From positions 207,581-271,580 of the forward strand of contig PAQI01000024.1 of NCBI GenBank assembly GCA_002709235.1: DNA of 64,000 bases. Reading direction: 5' to 3'. This stretch comes from Hirschia sp. (GTDB taxonomy: Bacteria; Pseudomonadota; Alphaproteobacteria; Caulobacterales; Hyphomonadaceae). The notes under the pieces were generated by a model. That model made no database searches, was not told the DNA's origin, and was given only the letters and a program-made list of their open reading frames with translations. Every line of letters begins with the position of its first letter. Positions within the stretch are counted from its first letter, which is position 1. Position numbers and translations under genes: made by a program. Below, piece after piece: positions 1 to 8,936 of this stretch.

Positions 1-279
1 GAGTTGGGCGCAGGTGAGATCCTTCTTACCTCCATGGATCGCGATGGCACCAAGTCGGGTTTCGACATCGCGCTGACAAAGGCCATCACAGATGCTGTTT
101 CCATCCCTGTCATTGCATCAGGTGGCGCTGGCGGCGTGGATGATTTTGCGCCTGCCATATTGGAAGGCGGTGCCAATGCTGTTCTGGCAGCCTCGATATT
201 TCACTTTGGCGAAGCCACGATAGCCCAGGCGCGTTCAGCCCTGAATGATGCTGGCGCGCCAGTGCGGCCACTGCCCTGA
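1..279 (+). CDS. hisF: Imidazole glycerol phosphate synthase cyclase subunit HisF, C-terminal part
   Basis: Only the last 92 residues are in the window; the reading frame is open to the left edge. HisF is the (beta/alpha)8 cyclase half of the HisH-HisF enzyme, making imidazole glycerol phosphate and AICAR in histidine biosynthesis. The segment [15 protein letters not shown] carries the conserved second catalytic aspartate loop, and [10 protein letters not shown] is the C-terminal phosphate-binding loop. hisE follows after 35 bases on the same strand, the usual end of an alphaproteobacterial his cluster. Identity is near certain; the start lies outside the window. Confidence 0.96.
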   Translation, partial: ELGAGEILLTSMDRDGTKSGFDIALTKAITDAVSIPVIASGGAGGVDDFAPAILEGGANAVLAASIFHFGEATIAQARSALNDAGAPVRPLP

Positions 280-314
280 CACCTTGTTTCGCCCAGACCT
301 TCCAAGGAGCGACC

Positions 315-671
315 ATGTCCACCCCCCTGTCATCCATTGATCGTCTATCCGGCGCACTCGCCCATCTTGCAACAACCATTGATGCCCGTGCCAGTGATCC
401 ACAAACTGACAAGCCATCCTGGACAGCAAAACTGCTGCAGGACGGACCTGTCAAATGCGCGAAAAAGCTGGGTGAAGAAGGTGTGGAAGCAGCGCTTGCC
501 ATCGCCGCTGGTACACAAGAGGAAGCCGCCTCGGAAGCCGCTGACCTGCTTTACCACCTGTTTGTGGCGCTCAGGTCACGCGGCGTGTCACTGGATGATG
601 TTGCAAAGGCTCTCGAAGCACGCCAGGGCATTTCCGGTGTCGAGGAAAAGGCCGGTCGCAAGAACACCTAG
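315..671 (+). CDS. hisE: Phosphoribosyl-ATP pyrophosphatase HisE
   Basis: A 118-residue protein that hydrolyses phosphoribosyl-ATP to phosphoribosyl-AMP and pyrophosphate, the second step of histidine synthesis. It is a stand-alone HisE, not fused to HisI. The helical MazG-like core is visible, with the acidic metal-binding pattern in GEEGVEAALAIAAG and EAASEAADLLYHL. The ATG at 315 is preceded by a purine-rich AAGGAG at about 302. Its stop codon overlaps the parB stop on the opposite strand (bases 668-671 read CTAG), so the his and par transcripts converge with no spacer. Confidence 0.95.
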   Translation: MSTPLSSIDRLSGALAHLATTIDARASDPQTDKPSWTAKLLQDGPVKCAKKLGEEGVEAALAIAAGTQEEAASEAADLLYHLFVALRSRGVSLDDVAKALEARQGISGVEEKAGRKNT

Positions 672-1621
672 ATATTCTTGCGGCCCGAACTTAATCGCCT
701 GCACAATTCATCAAGTTGTTCGAGCTTGCGGTAGCGAATTCGAAGTTCACCGCCCCGACCATCCTTCTTGCGACGGATCTCGACATCAAGTCCGAGTTTC
801 TCTGCCAGGTCGATTTCCAGTGCCTTGGTATCCACGTCTTCGTCATCAGGCATCGTCTTGGATTGCCGCATCGCACTTCCAACACCGCTTTCCTGGATAC
901 GTAGCTGTTGTGCAAACTTTTCGGCCTGGCGCACTGACAGGCCCTTATTCAGCACTTCATCAATAACGATCATCGGATCCGGAGCGGACAAGGCCGCGCG
1001 TGCATGACCTGCTGTCACGCTGTCATCCTGCATCATCAACTGACGGGCATCTTCAGGCAGATTCAATAGGCGCAGTGAGTTTGCGATATAGGAGCGGCTT
1101 TTACCAACCTGCTCGGCCAGTACGTCCTGGGTATGACCAAAGCGTTTGACCAGCGCATAATAGGCTTCTGCTTCTTCAATCGGGTTCAGATTGGCGCGTT
1201 GCACGTTCTCGATAATACCAATCTCGAGAATTTCCAGATCATCCAGCTTGCGAACAACAGCAGGAATGGACTTCAATCCCACGCGCTGAGCTGCACGCCA
1301 ACGACGTTCACCGGCTACAATCTGGTATTGGCCGTCCTTCTCTGGATCCGGTCTGACCAGAATGGCCTGAATGATCCCCTTGGATTTGACCGAGTTGCTG
1401 AGCTCGATGAGATCCTTCTCGTTGAAGACACGGCGCGGTTGTTTAGGGTTTGGCGTAATCGCGTCGATTGGAATCTCGACCGAAGGTCCCAGATTTGCGG
1501 CTTCCTTACCGGCTTCAACGGGTCCAGCAGCAATTGCCTGCTCGCCGATCAGGTCCATGAGACCGCGACCAAGACGTGATGGTTTGGCGGATGTCTCGAC
1601 TATCTTTGGCTGTGTGCTCAC
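668..1621 (-). CDS. parB: Chromosome partitioning protein ParB
   Basis: A 317-residue ParB/Spo0J protein that loads at parS, slides as a CTP-dependent clamp and is moved by ParA. Visible parts: an N-terminal ParA-contact segment LGRGL (about 17-21), CTP-binding box GERRWRA (104-110), ENVQRANL (138-145), and a helix-turn-helix around 164-185 (TQDVLAEQVGKSRSYIA). I chose the GTG at 1621 because it overlaps the parA stop as GTGA, implying translational coupling; longer upstream readings lack ParB-like sequence. Four parS sites lie 1.0-5.0 kb away at 2649-6596. Confidence 0.95.
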   Translation of the reverse strand: MSTQPKIVETSAKPSRLGRGLMDLIGEQAIAAGPVEAGKEAANLGPSVEIPIDAITPNPKQPRRVFNEKDLIELSNSVKSKGIIQAILVRPDPEKDGQYQIVAGERRWRAAQRVGLKSIPAVVRKLDDLEILEIGIIENVQRANLNPIEEAEAYYALVKRFGHTQDVLAEQVGKSRSYIANSLRLLNLPEDARQLMMQDDSVTAGHARAALSAPDPMIVIDEVLNKGLSVRQAEKFAQQLRIQESGVGSAMRQSKTMPDDEDVDTKALEIDLAEKLGLDVEIRRKKDGRGGELRIRYRKLEQLDELCRRLSSGRKNI

Positions 1622-2421
1622 GCTGTTTCTCGCTCCCGTTCTCGAGTGATCAATTCGCTTGCAAGCCGAATATATGCTTCGCTGCCTGCACATTTGTGAT
1701 CATACAACAAAGCAGGTTTACCAAAGCTTGGCGCTTCGGACAGACGAACATTTCTTGGTATGACGGTCTGATAGACCTTCGCCCCAAAGTATGACCGCAC
1801 ATCACTCGCCACCTGATCGGATTGGGAATTGCGCTTGTCATACATGGTCAGAACCACACCCTGGATTTCAAGATCCGGATTCAAAGCACCGCGTACAACC
1901 TCCACTGTCCGCATCAATTGGGTCAGTCCCTCCAGCGCCAGAAATTCACACTGGAGCGGAACGAGCACAGCATTTGACCCGGTCATTGCGTTGATCGTGA
2001 GAGAACTCAGTGATGGCGGACAATCAATGAAGAAATAATCATAGGCCTTCATCTCCCCGCGCTCGACCGCTTCACGATATGAGCGAACCGCATTGCGAAA
2101 CCGGTATGATCTTTGAGGATCTGTGGCGAGTTTCGTTTCCACAGCAGCCATGCTGTCATCGGCCGGAATGATATCCAGATTGGGAATCTTCGTCTGAATG
2201 ATGGCTTGTTGCAGGTCCATCCCGTCGATGATCACGTCATAGGATGTGATATCGCGGGCGTCCTTGGGGACGCCGAGGCCTGTAGAGGCATTTCCCTGGG
2301 CATCGAAATCCAGGACCAGAACACGTTTTCCTGTCGCCGCCAGAGCGGTGCTCAGATTGATGGACGTTGTGGTCTTGCCCACGCCGCCCTTTTGGTTCGC
2401 AACGGTGATGATACGGGTCAT
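1618..2421 (-). CDS. parA: Chromosome partitioning ATPase ParA
   Basis: A 267-residue ParA/Soj Walker ATPase that dimerises on DNA with ATP and is released by ParB, pulling the origin region to the new pole. The deviant Walker A box KGGVGKTT is at residues 11-18 with the signature lysine, and LDFDAQGN (about 38-44) is the Walker A' region. It lacks the N-terminal helix-turn-helix of plasmid type Ia ParA proteins, so it is the chromosomal form. The start overlaps the rsmG stop by four bases (ATGA), and its stop overlaps parB, so rsmG-parA-parB read as one coupled unit. Confidence 0.96.
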   Translation of the reverse strand: MTRIITVANQKGGVGKTTTSINLSTALAATGKRVLVLDFDAQGNASTGLGVPKDARDITSYDVIIDGMDLQQAIIQTKIPNLDIIPADDSMAAVETKLATDPQRSYRFRNAVRSYREAVERGEMKAYDYFFIDCPPSLSSLTINAMTGSNAVLVPLQCEFLALEGLTQLMRTVEVVRGALNPDLEIQGVVLTMYDKRNSQSDQVASDVRSYFGAKVYQTVIPRNVRLSEAPSFGKPALLYDHKCAGSEAYIRLASELITRERERETA

Positions 2422-3068
2422 GTCACTTTTCGCGTCAGCTCACGAATGATTAGCACGCGCCCTTCAGGGTCACTTAGACTTGGATGCGTGTCATGTTGAA
2501 AGAGCCACGCTTTCTGCGCGTCTCCGACTTCGTCCTCTACGCCTTTCCCTTTCAGGAAAATACAACAACCCTCCGGATCGAGGAATCGATCTGCATAATC
2601 AAGGAGTCGCGGCAAACTGGCAAGCGCTCTTGATGAGACATGCTGAAATGTTTCACGTGAAACGCTTTCAATCCGCTCAGATTTGACGGTTACCGATAGA
2701 TCTGCTTCGCGGCTCGCGGCCCGTAAAAAACTCGCCTTCTTCCCGGACGACTCAACAAGCGTAAAGCTGGAATTTGTGGATGCAGCCATGCATGCCGTTA
2801 TCAGCCCTGGAAACCCGGCACCTGAACCCAGGTCTATCCAGGCGGAAGTCTCCGCGCAGCGATAAGGCCAAATCTGCACTGAATCCAGCACATGGCGCCT
2901 CCACAAATGATCGCGCTCTGACGGCCCTATTAGATTGTAGGTCGTGCGCCAGCGATCCAGAACATTTATGACTGTAGCGATTCGTTCCAATGTTTCACGT
3001 GAAACATCTGTCAGGCGCAGAATATCTTCGGCACCAAATCCATCTGCATCACATTCTGGCCAGTTCAT
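2418..3068 (-). CDS. rsmG: 16S rRNA (guanine-527-N7) methyltransferase RsmG (GidB)
   Basis: A 216-residue class I methyltransferase that methylates G527 of 16S rRNA using S-adenosylmethionine. The SAM-binding loop [12 protein letters not shown] is at about residues 78-89. The gene contains two parS palindromes in frame; both are read as Val-Ser-Arg-Glu-Thr, at residues 22-26 and 136-140, so partition sites are embedded in coding sequence. The ATG overlaps the mnmG stop by four bases (3065-3068), and its own stop overlaps the parA start. Confidence 0.95.
   Translation of the reverse strand: MNWPECDADGFGAEDILRLTDVSRETLERIATVINVLDRWRTTYNLIGPSERDHLWRRHVLDSVQIWPYRCAETSAWIDLGSGAGFPGLITACMAASTNSSFTLVESSGKKASFLRAASREADLSVTVKSERIESVSRETFQHVSSRALASLPRLLDYADRFLDPEGCCIFLKGKGVEDEVGDAQKAWLFQHDTHPSLSDPEGRVLIIRELTRKVT
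2649..2664. other. parS centromere site 1 (inside rsmG)
   Basis: The sequence TGTTTCACGTGAAACG matches the 16-bp parS consensus TGTTTCACGTGAAACA at 15 of 16 positions. ParB is expected to nucleate here. It encodes residues 136-140 of RsmG (VSRET). Confidence 0.88.
2991..3006. other. parS centromere site 2 (inside rsmG)
   Basis: A perfect 16-bp parS palindrome, TGTTTCACGTGAAACA, lying in the 5' part of rsmG and encoding residues 22-26 (VSRET). Confidence 0.95.
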
Positions 3069-4930
3069 GATCCGGTCTTACCGGTCTGCTTTTTGACAAA
3101 CGGCAGTAGTGCTGCAATCGCACCTGGAGTAACACCTTCAATTCGCGAGGCCTGACCCAATGTCGCTGGACGCGCTGCTGTGAGCTTGGATTTCACCTCA
3201 TTAGAAAGACCACCAACATCATCATAGTTCAACGCATCCGGGATAACGAGATTTTCGTCCTTGCGAAAAGCGGCAATGTCCATTTCCTGACGCTGCATAT
3301 ATCCAGCATAAAGCGCTTCGATTTCCATCTGCTCGCGAATGGCTGGCGCGATGTCAGACAGTTGCGGCCAGATTAATGCCAGGACATCAAACGACACATC
3401 CTTATAGGCCAGCAATTCCATAGCCGTGCGTTTACGCCCATCAAGATTGATCTTGATGTCATGCTTGGCGGCTTCATTCGGTGACAATTTGTTGTCCTGA
3501 AGGATCGACCTGCACAAGCTCAATTCGGACTGCTTCTTTTCAAACGCCGCACGGCGAGATGACGAAACGATACCCCAATCCATCGCCATGGGCGTCAACC
3601 GCTGATCTGCATTGTCGGCACGCAGGGTCAGCCGATATTCGGCCCGCGAGGTGAACATGCGATATGGCTCAGACACGCCACGCGTAATCAGGTCGTCCAC
3701 CATCACACCAATATAGGCCTGTGACCGATCAAAGCGAACAGGATCCTGGTTTCCTGCCAGACGCGCCGCATTCAGACCTGCCAGCAATCCTTGCGCACCG
3801 GCTTCCTCATATCCGGTTGTTCCATTGATTTGACCTGCCAGGAACAATCCCGCCAATCGCTTGACTTCCAAACTCGCCGTGAGCTCTCGTGGGTCTACAT
3901 AGTCATATTCTATGGCATAGCCGGGCGTGAGGATTTTCACGTTTTCCAATCCCGGGATGGTCTTGAGAAAGGCTTCCTGAACATTCGCTGGAAGTGAAGT
4001 CGAGACACCATTCGGATAGACGCGCTCATCATCAAGTCCCTCGGGCTCTAGGAAAATCTGATGACTGGTACGGTCTGCAAACCGGACAACCTTGTCTTCA
4101 ATCGATGGACAATAGCGTGGGCCACGTCCGGCAATTGCTCCTGAATAGACCGCCGACTTCTGAAGATTCTCTGCGATGATTCGATGCGTTTCTTCAGTCG
4201 TATATGTGATCCCGCAAGCAATTTGCGGGGTTTTGATTTCATCGGTCAGGAATGAAAAGGGCTCTGGACACGCATCCGCTTCCTGCTTTTCCATTCCATC
4301 CCAGTTTATAGAGTCCTTGTGGATTCGCGCTGGGGTTCCCGTTTTCAAACGACCCATATCCAGGCCAAGACCATATAGTCGTTCAGCAAGCTTGATAGCG
4401 GGCTGCTCTCCAATACGACCAGCAGGTATGCGCTCATCGCCTCGATGGATGATGCCGCGTAAAAATGTGCCGGTCGTCACAACAACGGCACCCGCACTAT
4501 AGGATTTGCCCGATTCTCCGATGACCCCGGCAACGCGACCATTCTTGACTATCAAATCATCCACGCCGTCTTCGATGATCGTCAAGTTTTCGATGTCAAA
4601 CAGGATGTCCTGGACAGCCTCACGGTAGAGTTTGCGATCTGCCTGTGTCCTGGGGCCTCGAACGGCCGGCCCCTTGGAGCGGTTCAACATTCTAAACTGG
4701 ATCCCGCCCGCATCAGCGGCGCGACCCATAACACCATCAAGCGCGTCAATCTCGCGAACAAGATGACCTTTGCCCAAACCGCCAATCGCAGGGTTGCAGG
4801 ACATTTCGCCGATCGTCGAACGCTTATGGGTCAGAAGAGCTGTACGTGCTCCAGCGCGTGCAGCTGCCGAGGCGGCCTCTGTACCTGCATGGCCTCCGCC
4901 CACAATGATGACGTCAAATGAATCCGACAT
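3065..4930 (-). CDS. mnmG: tRNA uridine-34 5-carboxymethylaminomethyl synthesis enzyme MnmG (GidA)
   Basis: A 621-residue FAD protein that, with MnmE, installs the (carboxymethyl)aminomethyl group on wobble U34 of certain tRNAs. The N-terminal dinucleotide-binding motif [14 protein letters not shown] is at about residues 8-21, followed by the conserved block [20 protein letters not shown]. Length is normal for the family (620-630). The gene sits between its functional partner mnmE and rsmG. A 98-base gap separates it from mnmE and holds a parS site, so the promoter of the mnmG-rsmG-parAB unit should lie there. Confidence 0.97.
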   Translation of the reverse strand: MSDSFDVIIVGGGHAGTEAASAAARAGARTALLTHKRSTIGEMSCNPAIGGLGKGHLVREIDALDGVMGRAADAGGIQFRMLNRSKGPAVRGPRTQADRKLYREAVQDILFDIENLTIIEDGVDDLIVKNGRVAGVIGESGKSYSAGAVVVTTGTFLRGIIHRGDERIPAGRIGEQPAIKLAERLYGLGLDMGRLKTGTPARIHKDSINWDGMEKQEADACPEPFSFLTDEIKTPQIACGITYTTEETHRIIAENLQKSAVYSGAIAGRGPRYCPSIEDKVVRFADRTSHQIFLEPEGLDDERVYPNGVSTSLPANVQEAFLKTIPGLENVKILTPGYAIEYDYVDPRELTASLEVKRLAGLFLAGQINGTTGYEEAGAQGLLAGLNAARLAGNQDPVRFDRSQAYIGVMVDDLITRGVSEPYRMFTSRAEYRLTLRADNADQRLTPMAMDWGIVSSSRRAAFEKKQSELSLCRSILQDNKLSPNEAAKHDIKINLDGRKRTAMELLAYKDVSFDVLALIWPQLSDIAPAIREQMEIEALYAGYMQRQEMDIAAFRKDENLVIPDALNYDDVGGLSNEVKSKLTAARPATLGQASRIEGVTPGAIAALLPFVKKQTGKTGS

Positions 4931-5010
4931 GATTTTTCCGAATGGTTCAGATCAAATATTCTGGTTGATCTCGATATGCGCCATGTAAGGTTCGGGTTCA
5001 ACCATATTAA

Positions 5011-5026
5011 TGTTTCACGTGAAACA
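5011..5026. other. parS centromere site 3 (between mnmG and mnmE)
   Basis: A perfect TGTTTCACGTGAAACA palindrome in the mnmE-mnmG gap. Its right arm ends 3 bases before the mnmE stop codon. Confidence 0.95.
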
Positions 5027-5028
5027 CT

Positions 5029-6393
5029 TCACTTTCCGATGCAGAACTCTCCGAAGATCCGATCGAGAAGATCTTCCACATCAACTGCTCCCGTAATCGC
5101 TCCGATTGCACGTGACGCTAAACGTAAATCCTCGGAGACGAGTTCCGGGCCGACACCATTTGACATGGCGTCGAGTGCAGTATCGAGACGGTCCTTGGCA
5201 CTGGCCAGATGGTGACGATGTCTGTCGCGTGTCACGACTGGAGCCTCCATGACGGACAAGCGCGACGACACTATTTTCGAGAGACTGGCCAGTAGCTCGG
5301 TCAAGCTTTCATCAGATCTCACGCTGGTCTGAACAATCTTGAGATCATGTGGGGCCGCATCGTCGAGAAGTCGTGCGGGTGCTTTTCCAAGATCAATCTT
5401 GTTGATGACCAGAAGATCTTCTGGCTCAAGTAGCTCCAAGGACCAGTGTTCAGCGCCGACTGGAACCACGAGGATGCGAAGATCGGAATCAGCGGCTTTT
5501 GCCAAAGCACGTTTGACACCTTCAGCTTCGATCTGATCCTGTGTTTTGCGAAGACCGGCCGTATCAGATAGCCAGACCACATAGCCATCCAGGTCGAGTC
5601 GCACCTCAATGATATCCCGGGTCGTACCGGCAATGTCTGACACAATGGCGGCGTCTCGACCGGCGACCTTGTTCAACAAGCTGGACTTGCCAGCATTCGG
5701 CTCGCCCAGGATCGCGATGCGAAAACCATCCCGGATCGCCATGGTTCGGCCCGAATCCTTCAATGCCGTTTCAATATCATCTCGAAGATTTTGGGTAATC
5801 TGATAGGCGCGGCCATCAACACCATCAGGCACATCTTCTTCGTCTGGAAAATCAATCGCAGCTTCAAGTGAGGCCATGGCGTCGATAATCTGTGTTCGCC
5901 AATCATCGAGCCTTTCCTTCATCTCACCATCATATTGGCGAAAGGCCTGACGGCGCTGTCCTTCGGTTTCCGCATCGACAAGGTCAGCAATCGACTCCGC
6001 ACGGGTCAGATCCATGCGACCATTTTCAAAGGCCCGTCGTGAAAATTCCCCTGGAAGAGCGGGGCGGCTAAAACCAGTTGCCTCAATCGCTGACAGGACT
6101 GCACTCAGGATCGCAACGCCACCGTGAATATGAATTTCTGCACAGTCTTCTCCCGTGAAACTAGCCGGGCCTGGCATCCAGGCAATCAGCGCTTCATCCA
6201 GCTTGTCTTGTGCGTTCTGATCATCTGGATGAAAGAGAGACCGCAGAGCCAGATGACGAGGAGAGGGGAGCTCACGCCGCGACAGTTTGGTCAGAACATC
6301 TGAAGCGTGCGGTCCTGAAATGCGAAGCACAGCCACACCAGCCTTACCCGGCGCACTTGCAAGCGCATGTATTGTGTCGTTAGCGACGGTCAT
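5029..6393 (-). CDS. mnmE: tRNA modification GTPase MnmE (TrmE)
   Basis: A 454-residue dimeric GTPase, partner of MnmG in U34 modification. The N-terminal tetrahydrofolate-binding domain covers roughly 1-120. The inserted G domain shows G1 GEPNAGKSS (230-238), G2 GTTRD (256-260), G3 DTAG (277-280) and G4 NKID (331-334). The C-terminus ends in CIGK (451-454), the essential C-x-G-K motif carrying the catalytic cysteine. All key residues are intact. The 240 bases upstream contain another parS and no gene. Confidence 0.97.
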   Translation of the reverse strand: MTVANDTIHALASAPGKAGVAVLRISGPHASDVLTKLSRRELPSPRHLALRSLFHPDDQNAQDKLDEALIAWMPGPASFTGEDCAEIHIHGGVAILSAVLSAIEATGFSRPALPGEFSRRAFENGRMDLTRAESIADLVDAETEGQRRQAFRQYDGEMKERLDDWRTQIIDAMASLEAAIDFPDEEDVPDGVDGRAYQITQNLRDDIETALKDSGRTMAIRDGFRIAILGEPNAGKSSLLNKVAGRDAAIVSDIAGTTRDIIEVRLDLDGYVVWLSDTAGLRKTQDQIEAEGVKRALAKAADSDLRILVVPVGAEHWSLELLEPEDLLVINKIDLGKAPARLLDDAAPHDLKIVQTSVRSDESLTELLASLSKIVSSRLSVMEAPVVTRDRHRHHLASAKDRLDTALDAMSNGVGPELVSEDLRLASRAIGAITGAVDVEDLLDRIFGEFCIGK

Positions 6394-6633
6394 TATTCAC
6401 AGACTTTCGTCCACGCTTTGAAAAAAGACAGAAGGAATTTCAAACCCGGATTGTGCTGGATTCGCGTCATGACGTCCATGGCACGAATCAGTGCTCATAC
6501 GTCAAATCATTTGAATATCAAAAAGTGCCCAGCCAGAATCCGCGTCATCAACCAGCGTTTAACAAGGTCAGATAATTGAGTGTTTCACGTGAAACATTTG
6601 CTTCACCAAGATTAACACGAATTAAGATAACGC
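6394..6633. other. Intergenic region upstream of mnmE, containing parS
   Basis: A 240-base gap between mnmE and the Spx/ArsC-like gene. It holds the parS at 6581-6596 and an AT-rich stretch with two TTAA half-sites six bases apart (6612-6625). I see no convincing gene or RNA. The mnmE promoter should be here. Confidence 0.6.
6581..6596. other. parS centromere site 4 (upstream of mnmE)
   Basis: A perfect TGTTTCACGTGAAACA palindrome. It is the site closest to the putative origin, about 4.5 kb from the CtrA boxes at 11143-11180. Confidence 0.95.
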
Positions 6634-6987
6634 TCAGCCTGCCAGGGCTTTGACATCCGCCTGTTGTGCAGGCCTGAAACCGACAACCACTTTATCATCC
6701 TTGATGAAAACCGGTCGCTTCATGAGGGTAGGGTGCTCCGAAAGAAGAGACAATGCAGCCTTTTCATCAAGATCGGCTTTCACGGAATCATCCAGAGCGC
6801 GCCAGGTCGTCGAAGATTTATTGACCAGTTGAGACCAATCGGTCTTCGCCATCAAATCTGACAGTTCAGCCGCACTCAGCTGATCAGACCTGACATCGCG
6901 CGGCGTATAGGCGATGCCTTCTGCATCCAGCCATTTCTGGGCTTTCTTGCAGGTGTCACAGGTTTTCAGAACCAAAACTGTCAGCAT
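6634..6987 (-). CDS. ArsC/Spx-family thioredoxin-fold protein
   Basis: A 117-residue protein of the ArsC/Spx/YffB family. A C-x-x-C pair (C10 and C13 in LKTCDTCKKA) stands at the N-terminus of the first helix, and the conserved RP near MKRPVF is present late in the sequence. YffB-like members are presumed glutathione-dependent thiol reductases; Spx proper is a Gram-positive transcription regulator, so that role is unlikely here. The substrate is unknown. It is read in the same direction as rho, which ends upstream at 7004 with a 16-base gap, so it may be the last gene of a rho transcript. Confidence 0.8.
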   Translation of the reverse strand: MLTVLVLKTCDTCKKAQKWLDAEGIAYTPRDVRSDQLSAAELSDLMAKTDWSQLVNKSSTTWRALDDSVKADLDEKAALSLLSEHPTLMKRPVFIKDDKVVVGFRPAQQADVKALAG

Positions 6988-7003
6988 GATAAAACGTGCG
7001 ACC

Positions 7004-8293
7004 CTAGTTCTTCATGCTCTCGAAGAACTCGCCATTGTTCTTGGTCTGCTTGAGCTTGTCGAGAAGGAACTCGATCGCGTCCTGGGCACCCATCGGGTTG
7101 AGGATCCGGCGAAGGATGTAGACCTTCTGCAGATCTCTCGCATCGGTGAGCAGCTCTTCTTTCCGCGTACCGGATTTGAGAATGTCGATCGATGGGAAGA
7201 CACGCTTGTCCGCAACCTTGCGATCCAGAACGATTTCGGAGTTACCCGTTCCCTTGAATTCTTCGAAGATGACTTCATCCATACGCGAACCGGTATCGAT
7301 CAGCGCCGTTGCAATGATTGTCAGCGAGCCACCTTCTTCAAGGTTACGCGCTGCACCGAAAAAACGCTTCGGACGTTGAAGGGCGTTTGCATCCACACCA
7401 CCGGTCAGCACTTTACCTGACGATGGCACGACCGTGTTATAGGCGCGACCAAGACGCGTGATCGAATCCAGCAGAATGATCACATCGCGTCCATGCTCAG
7501 CCAGACGTTTGGCTTTCTCGATCACCATTTCAGCAACTTGAACGTGACGCGTTGCAGGTTCGTCAAATGTGGAGGAAATAACTTCGCCTTTCACCGACCG
7601 TTGCATGTCGGTCACCTCTTCCGGACGCTCGTCGATCAGCAGGACCAGAAGATAGCATTCGGGGTGATTTTCAGCGATGGATTGTGCAATGTTCTGAAGC
7701 AGAACGGTCTTACCTGTGCGGGGAGGGGCCACGATCAGAGCGCGCTGACCCTTACCAATTGGCGACACGATATCGATCACACGACCAGAACGATCCTTGC
7801 GGGTCGGATCAGCCGTTTCCATGACAAGGCGCTGATCAGGATATAGTGGTGTCAGATTATCAAAGTGAACCTTGTGACGGACGCGCTCTGGGTCCTCGAA
7901 GTTCACGGAATAGGTCTTCACCAGGGCAAAATATCGCTCTTCGCCGCGCGGTGCACGAATTTCGCCTTCCACAGTGTCGCCGGTTCGAAGGCCCAGACGC
8001 CGGATCTGCTGTGGACTGACATAGATGTCATCCGGTCCAGGCAGATAGTTTGATTGTGGAGACCGCAGGAATCCAAATCCGTCAGACAGAATTTCAACAA
8101 CACCACCGCCGACGATCTCGACGTCATTGTCAGCCAGTTCCTTCAGGATTGTGAACAACAATTCCTGGGTGCGCAGAGAGGAGGCGTTTTCAATCTCCAG
8201 ACCTTCTGCGTATGACAAAAGTTCGGTTGGTGTTTTTCGCTTGAGTTCCTCGAGCGTTACGCGCTCGGGGGTTGCGGTGTCGGTTTCGGACAT
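7004..8293 (-). CDS. rho: Transcription termination factor Rho
   Basis: A 429-residue hexameric RNA helicase that terminates transcription. N-terminal Rho-N helices occupy about 10-55, the cold-shock-type RNA-binding fold includes DGFGFLR (71-77), and the Walker A APPRTGKT is at 189-196. Start choice: the ATG at 8293 begins [12 protein letters not shown], just before the conserved Rho-N domain; 27 further residues could be read upstream but look nothing like Rho. The 168-base gap upstream has a plausible promoter. No unusual insertion is seen. Confidence 0.96.
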   Translation of the reverse strand: MSETDTATPERVTLEELKRKTPTELLSYAEGLEIENASSLRTQELLFTILKELADNDVEIVGGGVVEILSDGFGFLRSPQSNYLPGPDDIYVSPQQIRRLGLRTGDTVEGEIRAPRGEERYFALVKTYSVNFEDPERVRHKVHFDNLTPLYPDQRLVMETADPTRKDRSGRVIDIVSPIGKGQRALIVAPPRTGKTVLLQNIAQSIAENHPECYLLVLLIDERPEEVTDMQRSVKGEVISSTFDEPATRHVQVAEMVIEKAKRLAEHGRDVIILLDSITRLGRAYNTVVPSSGKVLTGGVDANALQRPKRFFGAARNLEEGGSLTIIATALIDTGSRMDEVIFEEFKGTGNSEIVLDRKVADKRVFPSIDILKSGTRKEELLTDARDLQKVYILRRILNPMGAQDAIEFLLDKLKQTKNNGEFFESMKN

Positions 8294-8390
8294 GCCTGTT
8301 TTTTCAACTATTGACGTAAAAGCAGCGCTGGATATGCGCGAAGCGGGAGAACCCCGATGCGTAGGCGGAATCAAATTTTATTCCACTCGA

Positions 8391-8421
8391 TCTATATCTC
8401 TACGCTTTCCGGCAGGGTCAA
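8391..8421 (-). promoter_or_regulatory. Candidate sigma-70 promoter for rho
   Basis: On the minus strand, TTGACC (8416-8421) is followed by GATATA (8393-8398, spacing 17) or TATAGA (8391-8396, spacing 19). This would give a leader of about 100 bases before the rho ATG, a length compatible with the autoregulation known for rho leaders. Confidence 0.4.
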
Positions 8422-8461
8422 GTGTATAATTGATTCAGAGAAAACAAGTTTCATATGCGGA

Positions 8462-8920
8462 CTAGATATAAACAACAGCCGCTATCACCACCATAATCGC
8501 GATGACAAATGGTATCTCATTGATAAGGCGTAGTTTTTTAGATGATATATACGATGGCTGCGCGATCACCGCTTTCCTAAGCCGTGTGAAATAAAAATGC
8601 ACTATGGTCAGTCCAACCACCATGACGATCTTGAACCAGAAAGCAGGTTGATGGTGAATTGATTGCCAGTTTTGCCAGATCAGCAGGCCACCAAAGAGCC
8701 AGGTCATGTGCATGGCTGGTGACAGGATGATCTTTTGCAGGCGCAAGGCAGCCTTGTCCATTGCTTCCACAAGACCCGGATTTCCTTCACCTTCAAGACG
8801 ATAAATGATCAGTCTTGGCAACATGAGCAATCCAGCCATCCAGGCGATGACACTGAGAATATGCGCTGCGCGCAGCCAGTTGTAGTCCAGATGCTCTCGA
8901 ATGGTATCAAGCCAGTTCAT
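8462..8920 (-). CDS. hemJ: Protoporphyrinogen IX oxidase HemJ
   Basis: A 152-residue integral membrane protein of the HemJ (UPF0093/CopD-like) family, which oxidises protoporphyrinogen IX to protoporphyrin IX in bacteria lacking HemG and HemY. Four to five membrane helices are visible, with the conserved early histidine (H20 in RAAHILSVIAWMAG) and a second in SPAMHMTWLFGG. It follows hemH by 16 bases, and hemE-hemH-hemJ together cover three steps of late haem synthesis. This is the order seen next to the origin in Caulobacter relatives. Confidence 0.92.
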   Translation of the reverse strand: MNWLDTIREHLDYNWLRAAHILSVIAWMAGLLMLPRLIIYRLEGEGNPGLVEAMDKAALRLQKIILSPAMHMTWLFGGLLIWQNWQSIHHQPAFWFKIVMVVGLTIVHFYFTRLRKAVIAQPSYISSKKLRLINEIPFVIAIMVVIAAVVYI

Positions 8921-8936
8921 TATTCGCGTTCTCCGG

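Noticed and set aside
337-966. Long frame of 209 codons overlapping hisE and parB
   Set aside because: Lies in another frame across two certain genes; no family features.
6612-6625. Two TTAA half-sites upstream of mnmE
   Set aside because: Spacing is six, not seven, bases, so it is a poor CtrA box.
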